Shown here: positions 34,354-43,160 of the stretch, in pieces
Layout of the letters: every line of letters starts with the position of its first letter
Numbering within the stretch: position 1 is the stretch's first letter
DNA from: CAJMNU01 sp905214855
GTDB taxonomy: Bacteria > Bacillota > Clostridia > Lachnospirales > Lachnospiraceae
NCBI GenBank assembly: GCA_937890595.1
Contig: CALADM010000017.1
Coordinates: forward strand, 38,726-102,725
DNA length: 64,000 nucleotides
Direction: 5' to 3'
Program-made: the position numbers and the translations under genes
Notes under the pieces: generated by a model
What the model was told of the DNA's origin: nothing
The model's input: the letters and a program-made list of their open reading frames with translations, nothing else
Databases searched by the model: none

Positions 34354-35086
34354 CAAAGAAATTTTAAGGGTAGAAAATCTTCATAAAAAATTTGGCTCTC
34401 TTCATGTATTGAAGGGAGTCAGTGAACATATCATGCAGGGAGAAGTGGTATCCATTATTGGACCATCCGGAGGCGGAAAAAGTACATTTTTGCGCTGCCT
34501 GAACCTGTTGGAAGTTCCGGACGAAGGAAAGATTTATTTTGAGGGAACAGATATCACAGATAAGAGTGTGGACATTAACATCCATCGTCAGAAGATGGGA
34601 ATGGTATTCCAGCACTTTAATGTATTTCCACATATGACAGTTGGTGAAAATATTACAATGGCACCAACATTGTTGGGAAAGAAGAGTAAGGCAGAGGCGG
34701 ATGAGATGGCAAAGGAGCTTTTGAACCGTGTTGGGCTTTTGGATAAGATCAATGAATATCCAAAAAGACTTTCAGGCGGTCAGAAACAGCGTCTTGCCAT
34801 TGTGCGTGCTTTAGCAATGGAGCCGGATGTTATGCTGTTTGATGAGCCAACTTCTGCATTGGATCCGGAGATGGTTGGAGAGGTTTTAAATGTTATCAAA
34901 AATCTTGTAAAAGAAGGTATGACCACTGTGATCGTGACACATGAGATGGGGTTTGCCCGTGAAGTGTCTGACCGTGTATTCTTTATGGACGGCGGTGTAC
35001 TGGCAGAAAAAGGAAGTCCGGAAGAGATCTTTGGAAATCCCCAGAATCCAAGAACAAAAGAATTCCTTGGAAAAGTTTTGTATTAA
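34340..35086 (+). CDS. Amino-acid ABC transporter ATP-binding protein
   Basis: ATPase of 248 residues with complete motifs: Walker A GPSGGGKST, Q-loop MVFQHFNVFPHMTV, signature LSGGQKQR, Walker B VMLFDEPTSALD and the H-loop VTHEMGFAREVSDRV. Close to GlnQ/HisP-type ATPases. It starts within the end of the permease gene (ATG 34340 after GGAGACTGA) and completes the importer. An amidohydrolase gene follows 102 nt later and may share the transcript. Confidence 0.95.
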   Translation: MPVSNKEILRVENLHKKFGSLHVLKGVSEHIMQGEVVSIIGPSGGGKSTFLRCLNLLEVPDEGKIYFEGTDITDKSVDINIHRQKMGMVFQHFNVFPHMTVGENITMAPTLLGKKSKAEADEMAKELLNRVGLLDKINEYPKRLSGGQKQRLAIVRALAMEPDVMLFDEPTSALDPEMVGEVLNVIKNLVKEGMTTVIVTHEMGFAREVSDRVFFMDGGVLAEKGSPEEIFGNPQNPRTKEFLGKVLY

Positions 35087-35188
35087 ATGAGTTTGAAATA
35101 AGTTGTATGAAATAAGCAAAGAAAACAGTTAGGCGATCGGTATGTTGTATACAGGAAGATAGAAAGGGAAAATGCGGGTGGAGCGATT

Positions 35189-36640
35189 ATGGAGAAAAAG
35201 AAGTTTTTGAATTATATTGATGAAAAAGCAGATGTGATGACAAATGTGTCTGACCGCATTTGGGAATATGCAGAGTTGTCTTTGATGGAGTTTAAGTCAG
35301 CAGAACTGTACTGTAAGGTGTTGAAAGAAGAAGGATTTACAGTGGAAACACCAGTTGCAGGTATCAAGACTGCATTTAAAGCAATATATGGCTCTGGAAA
35401 ACCAGTGATCGGTATTTTGGCGGAGTATGATGCCCTGACAGGTCTCTCTCAGAAAGCAGGTACAACCAGCAGAGAAGAACTGGTTGCAGGCGGATGTGGT
35501 CATGGATGTGGTCACAACATGCTTGGAGCCGGATCTATGGCAGCAGCATTTGCGATCAAAAAATATCTGGAAGAAAAGGGAGAGGGCAGTGGCACTGTGA
35601 TCTTTTATGGATGCCCTGGTGAAGAAGGCGGAGCTGCAAAAGCCTTTATGTCCCGTGACAGGATTTTTGAAGAATTGGATGCCGCTCTGACCTGGCATCC
35701 GGATGATGTCAGTCAGGTGTCTTCCGGAACATGTAATTCCTGTATCCAGACAGAATATAAATTTACTGGCATTGCTTCCCATGCTGCCGGAGCACCGGAG
35801 TTGGGACGTTCTGCCCTTGATGCAGTAGAGCTGATGAATATTGGTGTGCAGTTTTTAAGGGAACATATGCCAGATGCAGCAAGAATCCATTATGCAATTA
35901 CAGATGCAGGCGGCAATTCCCCCAATGTTGTACAGCCACATGCACAGGTTCTTTATATGGTTCGTTCTATGTTAGCAAAAGATGCTCTTGTTTTACAGGA
36001 CAGGGTAGATCAGATCGCACAGGGAGCAGCCATGATGACAGGAACTACGGTCAAAAAACGTTTTATAGATGGATGTTCCAATACGGTGCCAAATAAGACT
36101 TTGGAACAATTGCTTTGGAACAATATTCAGGAGGTTGGTCTTCCTTCCTATACAGAAGAGGAACTTGCCTATGCCAAGGCATTGGTTGACTCCTATGAGA
36201 TGAAAACAGATAAGCTGCCTGGAGACCGCACATATGAGACAGAGGAACTTAGAACATTTGTAGATGAGGCATCCTGTCATGCGACAAAGCCTATAAATGA
36301 TTTTCTGATCCCATATCATTACAGTGAGAAACAGGGAGCAGGCTCTACTGACGTTGGCGATGTAAGTTGGTTAGTTCCAACTGCACAATGCAATATTGCA
36401 TGTTTTCCATCTAAAGCACCAGGACATAGCTGGCAGAATGTTTCCTGTGGTCATACATCAATAGGACATAAGGGACTACTGACAGCCGGAAAGGCAATTG
36501 CAGCGACAGCAATGGAACTGTATGAAAATCCAAAAATCCTTCAGGAAGCAAAAGAGGAGTTTGCAAAAAAGACAGTGGGCGGTTATTTTTGTCCAGTTCC
36601 GGATGATGCAGTCCCTGTAGTAGCCGGAGAGGCAATGTAA
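35189..36640 (+). CDS. M20-family amidohydrolase (AbgB-like)
   Basis: Protein of 483 residues matching subunit B of p-aminobenzoyl-glutamate hydrolase: GILAEYDAL at the bridging region, GGCGHGCGHNMLG as the metal-binding motif, FYGCPGEEGGAAK with catalytic Glu, LTWHPDD, and a lid domain after SHAAGAPELGRSALDA. AbgB-type enzymes cut amide bonds of acylated amino acids or dipeptides. Coming right after an amino-acid importer, it may release an amino acid from the imported compound, but only AbgB is present; no AbgA partner is seen. Substrate open. Confidence 0.9.
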   Translation: MEKKKFLNYIDEKADVMTNVSDRIWEYAELSLMEFKSAELYCKVLKEEGFTVETPVAGIKTAFKAIYGSGKPVIGILAEYDALTGLSQKAGTTSREELVAGGCGHGCGHNMLGAGSMAAAFAIKKYLEEKGEGSGTVIFYGCPGEEGGAAKAFMSRDRIFEELDAALTWHPDDVSQVSSGTCNSCIQTEYKFTGIASHAAGAPELGRSALDAVELMNIGVQFLREHMPDAARIHYAITDAGGNSPNVVQPHAQVLYMVRSMLAKDALVLQDRVDQIAQGAAMMTGTTVKKRFIDGCSNTVPNKTLEQLLWNNIQEVGLPSYTEEELAYAKALVDSYEMKTDKLPGDRTYETEELRTFVDEASCHATKPINDFLIPYHYSEKQGAGSTDVGDVSWLVPTAQCNIACFPSKAPGHSWQNVSCGHTSIGHKGLLTAGKAIAATAMELYENPKILQEAKEEFAKKTVGGYFCPVPDDAVPVVAGEAM

Positions 36641-36733
36641 GAGGTAAGATACAGGAAAAAAATACAGAAGAAGATCAGATATGGGAAGTGATATTCTCAG
36701 ATCGCATGATGATGCCATGAAAAAGAGAAAAGA

Positions 36734-36777
36734 AGGAAAACAGCCATGTGTTTTGATGGAGGTTTTCCTCTTTTTTT
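36734..36777 (+). terminator. Terminator after the amidohydrolase gene
   Basis: Arms AGGAAAAC (36734-36741) and GTTTTCCT (36762-36769) followed by C and seven T residues. It lies in the 314-nt space before the aldo/keto reductase, whose other contents are that gene's promoter. Confidence 0.75.
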
Positions 36778-36824
36778 GTGTGGAAAATATATGTTGTGAA
36801 AGGAAATTTTAGCATGTCTTGTGT

Positions 36825-36859
36825 TTGACTTTTTAGGGTATATTCCGTATACTGAATAT
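36825..36859 (+). promoter_or_regulatory. Aldo/keto reductase promoter with overlapping palindrome
   Basis: TTGACT (36825-36830), 17 nt, TATACT (36848-36853). A 20-bp palindrome at 36840-36859 (ATATTC-n-GTATAC-n-GAATAT, one mismatched pair) covers the -10 box and is a strong operator candidate. Regulator unknown. Confidence 0.7.
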
Positions 36860-36954
36860 GCAGTTTACCATAGCAGCAGGACAGGTAGAATGCAAATCTG
36901 ACGGGCATGGGAACATAGAAAACAGAAGAGTAGGACAGAAAGGGAGTTAAGAAT

Positions 36955-38082
36955 ATGGAGAAGAGACGGTTTGAAAAACTGAATGCAGAAACATCATTAC
37001 TTGGATTTGGATGTATGAGATTTCCATTGACAGCAGAGGGAAAGATTGATGAGGCAGAGGCAGAGCGCATGATAGATCTTGCGATCCAATCCGGTGTGAA
37101 TTATATTGACACTGCATATCCTTATCATAATGGAGACAGTGAGCCATTTGTAGGACGTGTGCTGGATAAATATGACAGAGATTCTTATTATCTTGCGACC
37201 AAACTGCCAGTTTGGAAGCTGGAAACACAGGAGGATGCAAAGAAAATCTTTGAGGAGCAGTTAGAGCGTCTTCATAAAGATTATGTTGATTTTTATTTGC
37301 TTCATGCACTTAGTAAAGAACGTTGGGAGTTGGTAAAAAAGCTGGATCTGATCCCTTATCTGGAAGAGATGAAAAAAGAAGGAAAGATCCGTTATCTTGG
37401 ATTCTCTTTCCATGACTCTTATGAGTGTTTTGAAGAAATTTTGAATTATTATGACTGGGATTTCTGCCAGATCCAGTTTAACTATATGGATACAGAAGAA
37501 CAGGCAGGATTGAAGGGATACCATCTTGCAGAGCAGAAGGGAATTCCTATGGTGATCATGGAACCGGTGAAAGGCGGTATGCTGGCTGCACTTCCGGATG
37601 AGATCGCTTCTAATCTGAAAGCAGTACGCCCTGATAACAGCATTCCATCTTGGGCACTTCGTTTTGTTGGTTCTTTCTCTAATGTAAAAGTGATTTTAAG
37701 TGGTATGTCTGATATGTCTCAGGTTAAAGATAACTTAAAGACATTTGAACATTTTGAGCCATTGGATGAGAAAGAACAGGAACTGATCGCACAGACTGCA
37801 GAAGCATTGCGTGCTCGTGTACAGAATGGTTGTACAGGCTGCCGCTATTGTATGCCATGTCCTGCTGGTGTCAATATACCACAGAACTTTAAGATTTGGA
37901 ATGAGTACCATGTCTATATGAACAAAGAGAGAGCAAAGAAGAGTTATTTTAAGGATCTGGAAGAGAGCGCATGGGCAAAGAATTGTATCCAATGTGGAAA
38001 ATGTGAGACAGTCTGTCCACAGCATCTGTCTATCCGTGATAATCTGAAACGTGTGACAGAGGATATGGAGAGTCTTAGATAG
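36955..38082 (+). CDS. Aldo/keto reductase with C-terminal 2[4Fe-4S] ferredoxin domain
   Basis: Protein of 375 residues. The TIM-barrel part (about 1-280) holds the AKR tetrad region with D52, Y55 (IDTAYPYH), K83 and H116. The C-terminal 90 residues carry two cysteine clusters, C293/C296/C299/C302 and C344/C347/C350/C354 (CIQCGKCETVCP), for two iron-sulfur clusters. Such fusions are common in anaerobes, where ferredoxin-type electrons may replace or supplement NADPH. Substrate unknown. It is preceded by its own promoter and palindrome. Confidence 0.92.
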   Translation: MEKRRFEKLNAETSLLGFGCMRFPLTAEGKIDEAEAERMIDLAIQSGVNYIDTAYPYHNGDSEPFVGRVLDKYDRDSYYLATKLPVWKLETQEDAKKIFEEQLERLHKDYVDFYLLHALSKERWELVKKLDLIPYLEEMKKEGKIRYLGFSFHDSYECFEEILNYYDWDFCQIQFNYMDTEEQAGLKGYHLAEQKGIPMVIMEPVKGGMLAALPDEIASNLKAVRPDNSIPSWALRFVGSFSNVKVILSGMSDMSQVKDNLKTFEHFEPLDEKEQELIAQTAEALRARVQNGCTGCRYCMPCPAGVNIPQNFKIWNEYHVYMNKERAKKSYFKDLEESAWAKNCIQCGKCETVCPQHLSIRDNLKRVTEDMESLR

Positions 38083-38157
38083 AGCATAGAGAAATAGAAA
38101 AGTAGAAAAGGAATACGGCTGTTTACACTGGTCAGCAAGAAAGAGGAGATTCAAACA

Positions 38158-39456
38158 ATGTTGGTATTAAAAAATGGTACAGTAATAGATCCAGCAAGTG
38201 GTTTTGAAGGAAAAGCTGAGATCTGGATCAATGAGGGAAAGATCATGAATGTGATTTATGGTCAGACTCCTAAATCTGATATACCAAAGGAACATGTGAC
38301 AGAGATTGACGCATCGGGAATGGTGATCGCTCCGGGACTAATGGATGTACATGTTCATTTTCGTGATCCGGGATTGACCTACAAAGAGGATATCCTGACA
38401 GGTGCAAAGGCTGCCGCAAGAGGCGGTTTTACTCGTGTGGTCTGTATGGCAAATACAAAACCAGTGGTAGATGATGTACAGACACTTCAATATGTTCTGG
38501 AAAAGGGAAGAACCACTGGTATCCATGTTATGCAGGCAGCAGCTGTAACAAAGGGACTTGCCGGTAAGGAAAGAACCAACATGGAAGAATTAAAGTCTGC
38601 TGGTGCAGCCGGATTTACGGATGACGGAATCCCGATCTTAGATTCAAAGTTGTTATATGAGGCGATGTTAGATGCTAAGAGTCTGAATATGCCGATTAGT
38701 CTGCATGAAGAAGATGCACGCCTGATCACAAATAATGGAGTCAATCAGGGAGAAGCGGCAAATAAGCTGGGGATCATAGGTTCTCCATCTGTTGCAGAGG
38801 AGTCTATTGTTGCACGGGATTGTATGATCGCACTCCGAACAGGTGCAAGAGTCAATATACAGCATATCAGTTCCCGTGTTTCTGTAGAAATGGTACGTCT
38901 TGCGAAGAAATTGGGTGCTGATGTGTGGGCAGAAGTGACACCACATCATTTGGTATTAACAGATGAGGCGATTTTAAAATATGGAACACTGGCGAAGATG
39001 AATCCGCCTTTGCGTACCAAAGAAGACAGGGAGGCATTGATCGCAGCATTGGCAGATGGAACAATTGATATGGTAGCGACAGATCATGCTCCGCACAGTG
39101 AGGAAGAAAAAGCAGGAAATCTTGCCGCTCCACCAGTTGCCCCAAGTGGGATCACAGGTCTTGAGACAGCACTTTCTTTGTGTATCACACATCTGGTACG
39201 CACAGGACGACTGTCTATGATGCAGTTGATGGAACGGATGAGCAAAAAGCCGGCAGAACTGTATCATGTGCCATATGAGGGGATCTGTGCTGGTGCACCT
39301 GCGGATCTGGTTTTGTTTGCTCCAGATCAGACATGGGTGGTAGGAAATTATGCTTCGAAAGCAAAAAATTCACCATTTACAGGTGAAACTTTGTATGGAA
39401 AAGTTTGCTATACCATCTGTGATGGAAAAATCGTGTATGCATGTGAAAAGGAATGA
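38158..39456 (+). CDS. pyrC: Dihydroorotase
   Basis: Zinc amidohydrolase of 432 residues that closes carbamoyl-aspartate to dihydroorotate in pyrimidine synthesis. Class I features are seen: DVHVHFRDPG, the region FTRVVCMANTKPV, TDDGIPI, HEED, and the C-terminal ATDHAPHSEEEK with the catalytic Asp. Other pyr genes are absent from the window, so it is a solitary copy. A HAD nucleotidase of the pyrimidine-clearing type starts 7 nt after its stop, which suits pyrimidine context. GAGGAG lies before the ATG. Confidence 0.96.
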   Translation: MLVLKNGTVIDPASGFEGKAEIWINEGKIMNVIYGQTPKSDIPKEHVTEIDASGMVIAPGLMDVHVHFRDPGLTYKEDILTGAKAAARGGFTRVVCMANTKPVVDDVQTLQYVLEKGRTTGIHVMQAAAVTKGLAGKERTNMEELKSAGAAGFTDDGIPILDSKLLYEAMLDAKSLNMPISLHEEDARLITNNGVNQGEAANKLGIIGSPSVAEESIVARDCMIALRTGARVNIQHISSRVSVEMVRLAKKLGADVWAEVTPHHLVLTDEAILKYGTLAKMNPPLRTKEDREALIAALADGTIDMVATDHAPHSEEEKAGNLAAPPVAPSGITGLETALSLCITHLVRTGRLSMMQLMERMSKKPAELYHVPYEGICAGAPADLVLFAPDQTWVVGNYASKAKNSPFTGETLYGKVCYTICDGKIVYACEKE

Positions 39457-39463
39457 ACGTGTT

Positions 39464-40186
39464 ATGCCTAAAAAGACATATAAAGTTCTGTTTTTTGATT
39501 TAGATGGAACATTGCTTGATTTTAATGCTTCGGAGAGAGAGGCGCTGGGTCATCTCCTTTTGGATAAAGGAATAGAGGCGACAGAAGATGCGTTAAGGTG
39601 CTATCACCAGATCAATGATTCCATGTGGAAGATGTTAGAACGTGGGGAGATTACCAGAGAACGTCTTCAGACAGAGAGATTTGAGCGCTTTTTTGAGACA
39701 TTGGGGATACAGAAGTTAGAGGGGGATGAGGCGTTTCATTACAGAACGTATCTCTCCCAATCTGCGATCCCTATCAAAGGCGCAAGAGTACTTTTAGAGA
39801 ATCTGTCAAAACGGTATCCTCTCTATCTTGTGAGCAATGGAAATACAGATGTACAGTATGGAAGGTTGGAAAAATCAGGATTTCAGGAATTTTTTCAGGG
39901 GATTTTTCTATCACAAGAGGTGGGATATACCAAACCAGACAAGCGTTTTTTTGATGTTTGTATGGAGAAGGTCACAGGGCTTACCGCAAAAGACATTCTT
40001 TTGATCGGAGATTCTGTCTCATCTGATATGAAAGGCGGTCTGCTGTCTGGGATCGATACTTGCTGGTATCATCCAGAAGGGACACCGGGGATGTTGTCTG
40101 GCGATGAGATACCAGTGACCTATGAGATCAGAAGTTTAGAAGAATTGTACGCCATTTTAGAGGTGGACTTGCAGAAAGATATGTAG
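39464..40186 (+). CDS. YjjG-family HAD nucleotidase (noncanonical pyrimidine nucleotidase)
   Basis: Protein of 240 residues with HAD motif I FFDLDGTLLDF, motif II LVSNG and the late motif IGDSVSSDMKGG. The YjjG group dephosphorylates noncanonical pyrimidine nucleotides. ATG 39464 has AAGGAA about 10 nt upstream; a longer reading into pyrC would start inside that gene and lacks a signal. The 7-nt gap to pyrC implies cotranscription, a sensible pairing of pyrimidine synthesis and clean-up. Confidence 0.88.
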   Translation: MPKKTYKVLFFDLDGTLLDFNASEREALGHLLLDKGIEATEDALRCYHQINDSMWKMLERGEITRERLQTERFERFFETLGIQKLEGDEAFHYRTYLSQSAIPIKGARVLLENLSKRYPLYLVSNGNTDVQYGRLEKSGFQEFFQGIFLSQEVGYTKPDKRFFDVCMEKVTGLTAKDILLIGDSVSSDMKGGLLSGIDTCWYHPEGTPGMLSGDEIPVTYEIRSLEELYAILEVDLQKDM

Positions 40187-40194
40187 ATATGATG

Positions 40195-40244
40195 AAGGTC
40201 ATACGTATTCTTGCATGAAACATGAGGAGTTGGTATGACCTTTT
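40195..40244 (+). terminator. Terminator-like hairpin after pyrC operon
   Basis: Arms AAGGTCATAC (40195-40204) and GTATGACCTT (40233-40242) pair perfectly, followed by a short T run. The 28-nt loop makes it weaker than the others here. Confidence 0.6.
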
Positions 40245-40334
40245 GATTCTGCTGTCATGATATATAAAATGGGGAAGGAAATAGGAACATGCTGCAGGGG
40301 ATCTAAAAATGCAGCAGAAGGGATGAATGGTTAG

Positions 40335-41894
40335 ATGAAAACAATGCTTGAACGGGGGGCTGGTCTGTTGATGCCGATTTCCAGTCTTCCATCTCCTTAT
40401 GGAATCGGCACATTTGGAAGAGCAGCATATGAATTTGTAGATATATTAAAAAGAGGAAGACAGATGTATTGGCAGGTACTTCCTATGGGACCGACCAGTT
40501 ATGGAGACAGTCCATACCAGTCTTTCTCAGCCTTTGCAGGAAATCCTTACTTTATTGACTTGGATCTTTTAAAAGAGGAAAACCTGTTAAAGCAGGAAGA
40601 GATCGATGCGTGTTATTGGGGGGAAGACGAGACAAAGGTAGCTTATGATGCGGTATTTTACTATCGTTTTCCATTGCTGAAAAAGGCATATGAAAGAAGC
40701 GAGCATCAGGGGACAGAGGAATATGTAGACTTTTGTGAAAAGAATAAAGAATGGCTGTTAGATTATGCATTATATATGGCATGTAAGTTCCATTTTGAGA
40801 ATACAGAATGGTTGGCTTGGCCTGAGGAGATCCGTTTCAGAAAACCAGAAGCTGTCAAAAAATATAGCGAAGAGCTGGAAGATGAGATGAGCTTTTGGAT
40901 GTTTTTGCAGTTCAAGTTTTTTGAACAGTGGAATAAGCTGCGTGTCTATACACATGAACAGGGAATCCGTATCATAGGCGATATTCCAATATATGTGGCA
41001 TTGGACAGTGCAGATGTGTGGGTACATCCGGAACTGTTCCAGTTAGATGAAAAGAATCTGACACCATTAAAGGTTGCAGGAGTTCCTCCGGATGCGTTTT
41101 CTGATGATGGACAGCTCTGGGGAAATCCATTATACAATTGGGATTATATTGAAAAAACGGATTTTGCATGGTGGAAAGCCCGTATGAAGGCATCCGCAAG
41201 GCTGTATGATGTGATCCGTATTGACCATTTTATCGGGGTAGTACAGTATTATTCCATTCCATTTGGTTCTGTTGATGGAAAGGTGGGAAAATGGTACAAA
41301 GGACCAGGTAAAAAGCTGACAGATGCAATTGATTCTGTGATCGGGGATGCAAAGATCATTGCAGAAGATCTTGGAGTATATTGTCCGGCAGCAAAACGTC
41401 TTTTGAAAGAGACTGGTTATCCTGGAATGAAGATCATGGAATTTGGATTCAGCGGAGATCGTTTTAATGAACATCTTCCTCATATGTATGAGCCAAATAT
41501 GGTAGTTTACGGTGGAACTCATGACAATGAGACGTTGATTGGTTACTTTAACGAAAGTCACAGAGAGTGGTGGGAACTGCAATATGTGGCAGACTATCTG
41601 GAGGCAAAACATAAAGAAGAAGTGGTGTATAGAGTCTTTCGTGCTTTGTATGCTTCCTGTGCGAGTGTGGCTATTTTTCAGGTACAGGATCTTTTGAAAC
41701 TTGGGAATGAAGCAAGAATGAATACACCAAGTACGTTAGGGGATAATTGGCAGTGGAGAATGCGCAAGGGGCAGATCCAGCAGGGCGATATTGATATGCT
41801 CAGTTATCTGGTGGATACATTTGGAAGATTTCCGGATATGAGGACACATCAGGAAGAAGAGACTATAGAAGAAGACATAGAAGAGAATATTTGA
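40335..41894 (+). CDS. malQ: 4-alpha-glucanotransferase (amylomaltase)
   Basis: GH77 enzyme of 519 residues that moves alpha-1,4-glucan segments between maltooligosaccharides and glucose. Signature regions: RGAGLLMPISSLPSPYGIGTFG, WQVLPMGPTSYGDSPYQS, RIDHFIG (catalytic Asp region), ADEDLGVY-like IAEDLGVYCP and GTHDNET. Length fits the family. No other glycogen or maltose gene is adjacent. AAGGGATG precedes the start. Confidence 0.96.
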   Translation: MKTMLERGAGLLMPISSLPSPYGIGTFGRAAYEFVDILKRGRQMYWQVLPMGPTSYGDSPYQSFSAFAGNPYFIDLDLLKEENLLKQEEIDACYWGEDETKVAYDAVFYYRFPLLKKAYERSEHQGTEEYVDFCEKNKEWLLDYALYMACKFHFENTEWLAWPEEIRFRKPEAVKKYSEELEDEMSFWMFLQFKFFEQWNKLRVYTHEQGIRIIGDIPIYVALDSADVWVHPELFQLDEKNLTPLKVAGVPPDAFSDDGQLWGNPLYNWDYIEKTDFAWWKARMKASARLYDVIRIDHFIGVVQYYSIPFGSVDGKVGKWYKGPGKKLTDAIDSVIGDAKIIAEDLGVYCPAAKRLLKETGYPGMKIMEFGFSGDRFNEHLPHMYEPNMVVYGGTHDNETLIGYFNESHREWWELQYVADYLEAKHKEEVVYRVFRALYASCASVAIFQVQDLLKLGNEARMNTPSTLGDNWQWRMRKGQIQQGDIDMLSYLVDTFGRFPDMRTHQEEETIEEDIEENI

Positions 41895-41941
41895 TTTTTT
41901 ACTTTATAGCGTTAAAATTTAATGTTTTAAAGTGATATAGG

Positions 41942-41970
41942 TTGACAGCACTGAACCATGGTGGTATGAT
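41942..41970 (+). promoter_or_regulatory. Promoter of the TrpXYZ-like ABC operon
   Basis: Perfect TTGACA (41942-41947), 17-nt spacer, TATGAT (41965-41970). The spacer contains the palindrome ACCATGGT, a possible operator core. Confidence 0.75.
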
Positions 41971-42033
41971 TACAGACATCTGAAATGATTTTCAAGACAG
42001 AATATTTTGTTTGAGGAGAAAGGGAGAATATTT

Positions 42034-43068
42034 ATGAAAAAATCAATGAAAATGCTTTCTTTAGTAACGAGTGCTGCCATGGCTATGTCTCTGGTTGCAT
42101 GTGGTGGTAATACGACTCAGACGACTGCAGCACAGGCTGGGGAAAAGACACAGACTGAAGCTGCTAAAGAAACAGAGGGAGAAAAGAAGGAAACCTATAC
42201 TGTGGGTATCTGCCAGCTGGTACAGCATGTAGCACTGGATGCAGCGACTCAGGGATTTAAAGATGCGCTGACAGAAGCCTTTGGTGATGCCGTTGTATTT
42301 GATGAGCAGAATGCTCAGGGAGATTCTAATACCTGTTCAACGATCATCAATAGTTTTGTATCAAATGATGTGGATCTGATCTTGGCGAACGCTACAGCAG
42401 CTTTGCAGGCAGCACAGGCAGGTACGAGTGAAATACCGGTTTTGGGAACTTCTGTGACAGAGTATGGTGTGGCTCTTGGTATTGATGATTTCAGTGGTAC
42501 TGTAGGAGGCAATATTTCCGGTACATCAGATCTGGCTCCTTTGAATGAGCAGGCAGCTATGCTCAAAGAATTGTTCCCAGATGCAAAGAATGTGGGACTT
42601 TTGTATTGTTCCGCAGAAGCCAATTCTCAGTATCAGGTAGATACCGTGAAGGCAGAGCTGGAGAAATTGGGATATACCTGCGAATACTACGCATTTTCTG
42701 ACTCCAATGACCTGTCTACCATTGTTACCAATGCAACCAATGCCAGTGATGTGATCTATGTGCCAACTGACAATACAGCAGCTTCTAATGCAGAGATCAT
42801 CAATAATATCTGTCAGCCGGCAGGAGTTCCGGTGATCGCAGGTGAGGAAGGTATCTGCAGTGGATGTGGTGTAGCTACCTTGTCTATCAGCTATTATGAT
42901 CTGGGTGTAGCTACCGGCAATATGGCAGTAAAGATCCTGAATGGAGAGTCTAATGTTTCCGAAATGCCGATCGAGTATGCACCACAGTTTACGAAAAAGT
43001 ACAATCCGACCATCTGTGAGGCTTTGGGTGTGACGATTCCGGATGATTATGTGGCGATTGAAGAGTAA
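42034..43068 (+). CDS. ABC transporter substrate-binding lipoprotein (PF04392, TrpX-like)
   Basis: Protein of 344 residues. Signal peptide ends in the lipobox SLVAC, followed by a Thr/Glu-rich linker; the rest follows the ABC_sub_bind fold (YTVGICQLVQHVALDAATQGF at the start; DNTAASN; VPVIAGEEGICSGCG). This family with its permease and ATPase includes the streptococcal tryptophan importer TrpXYZ and tyrosine transporters, so aromatic amino acids are possible. ATG 42034 has AAAGGGAG 7 nt upstream; an upstream start at 42007 is less likely. Confidence 0.92.
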   Translation: MKKSMKMLSLVTSAAMAMSLVACGGNTTQTTAAQAGEKTQTEAAKETEGEKKETYTVGICQLVQHVALDAATQGFKDALTEAFGDAVVFDEQNAQGDSNTCSTIINSFVSNDVDLILANATAALQAAQAGTSEIPVLGTSVTEYGVALGIDDFSGTVGGNISGTSDLAPLNEQAAMLKELFPDAKNVGLLYCSAEANSQYQVDTVKAELEKLGYTCEYYAFSDSNDLSTIVTNATNASDVIYVPTDNTAASNAEIINNICQPAGVPVIAGEEGICSGCGVATLSISYYDLGVATGNMAVKILNGESNVSEMPIEYAPQFTKKYNPTICEALGVTIPDDYVAIEE

Positions 43069-43102
43069 GTCAGCCTGAAATAGGATAAGTTTTATAAAAA
43101 GA

Positions 43103-43131
43103 CCCCGCACAGGACATTTTCTTGTGCGGGG
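43103..43131 (+). other. GC-rich hairpin between the binding-protein and permease genes
   Basis: Perfect 9-bp stem CCCCGCACA/TGTGCGGGG with an 11-nt loop and no T tract. Hairpins at this place often protect the binding-protein mRNA from 3' decay, raising its amount over the permease. Confidence 0.6.
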
Positions 43132-43160
43132 CAAATATGGTTTAAAAGGAGAAATGAGAT

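Noticed and set aside
39350..39463. Longer N-terminus of the YjjG-family protein overlapping pyrC
   Set aside because: The added residues lie inside pyrC and lack a start signal; MPKKTYK at 39464 gives the normal HAD beginning.
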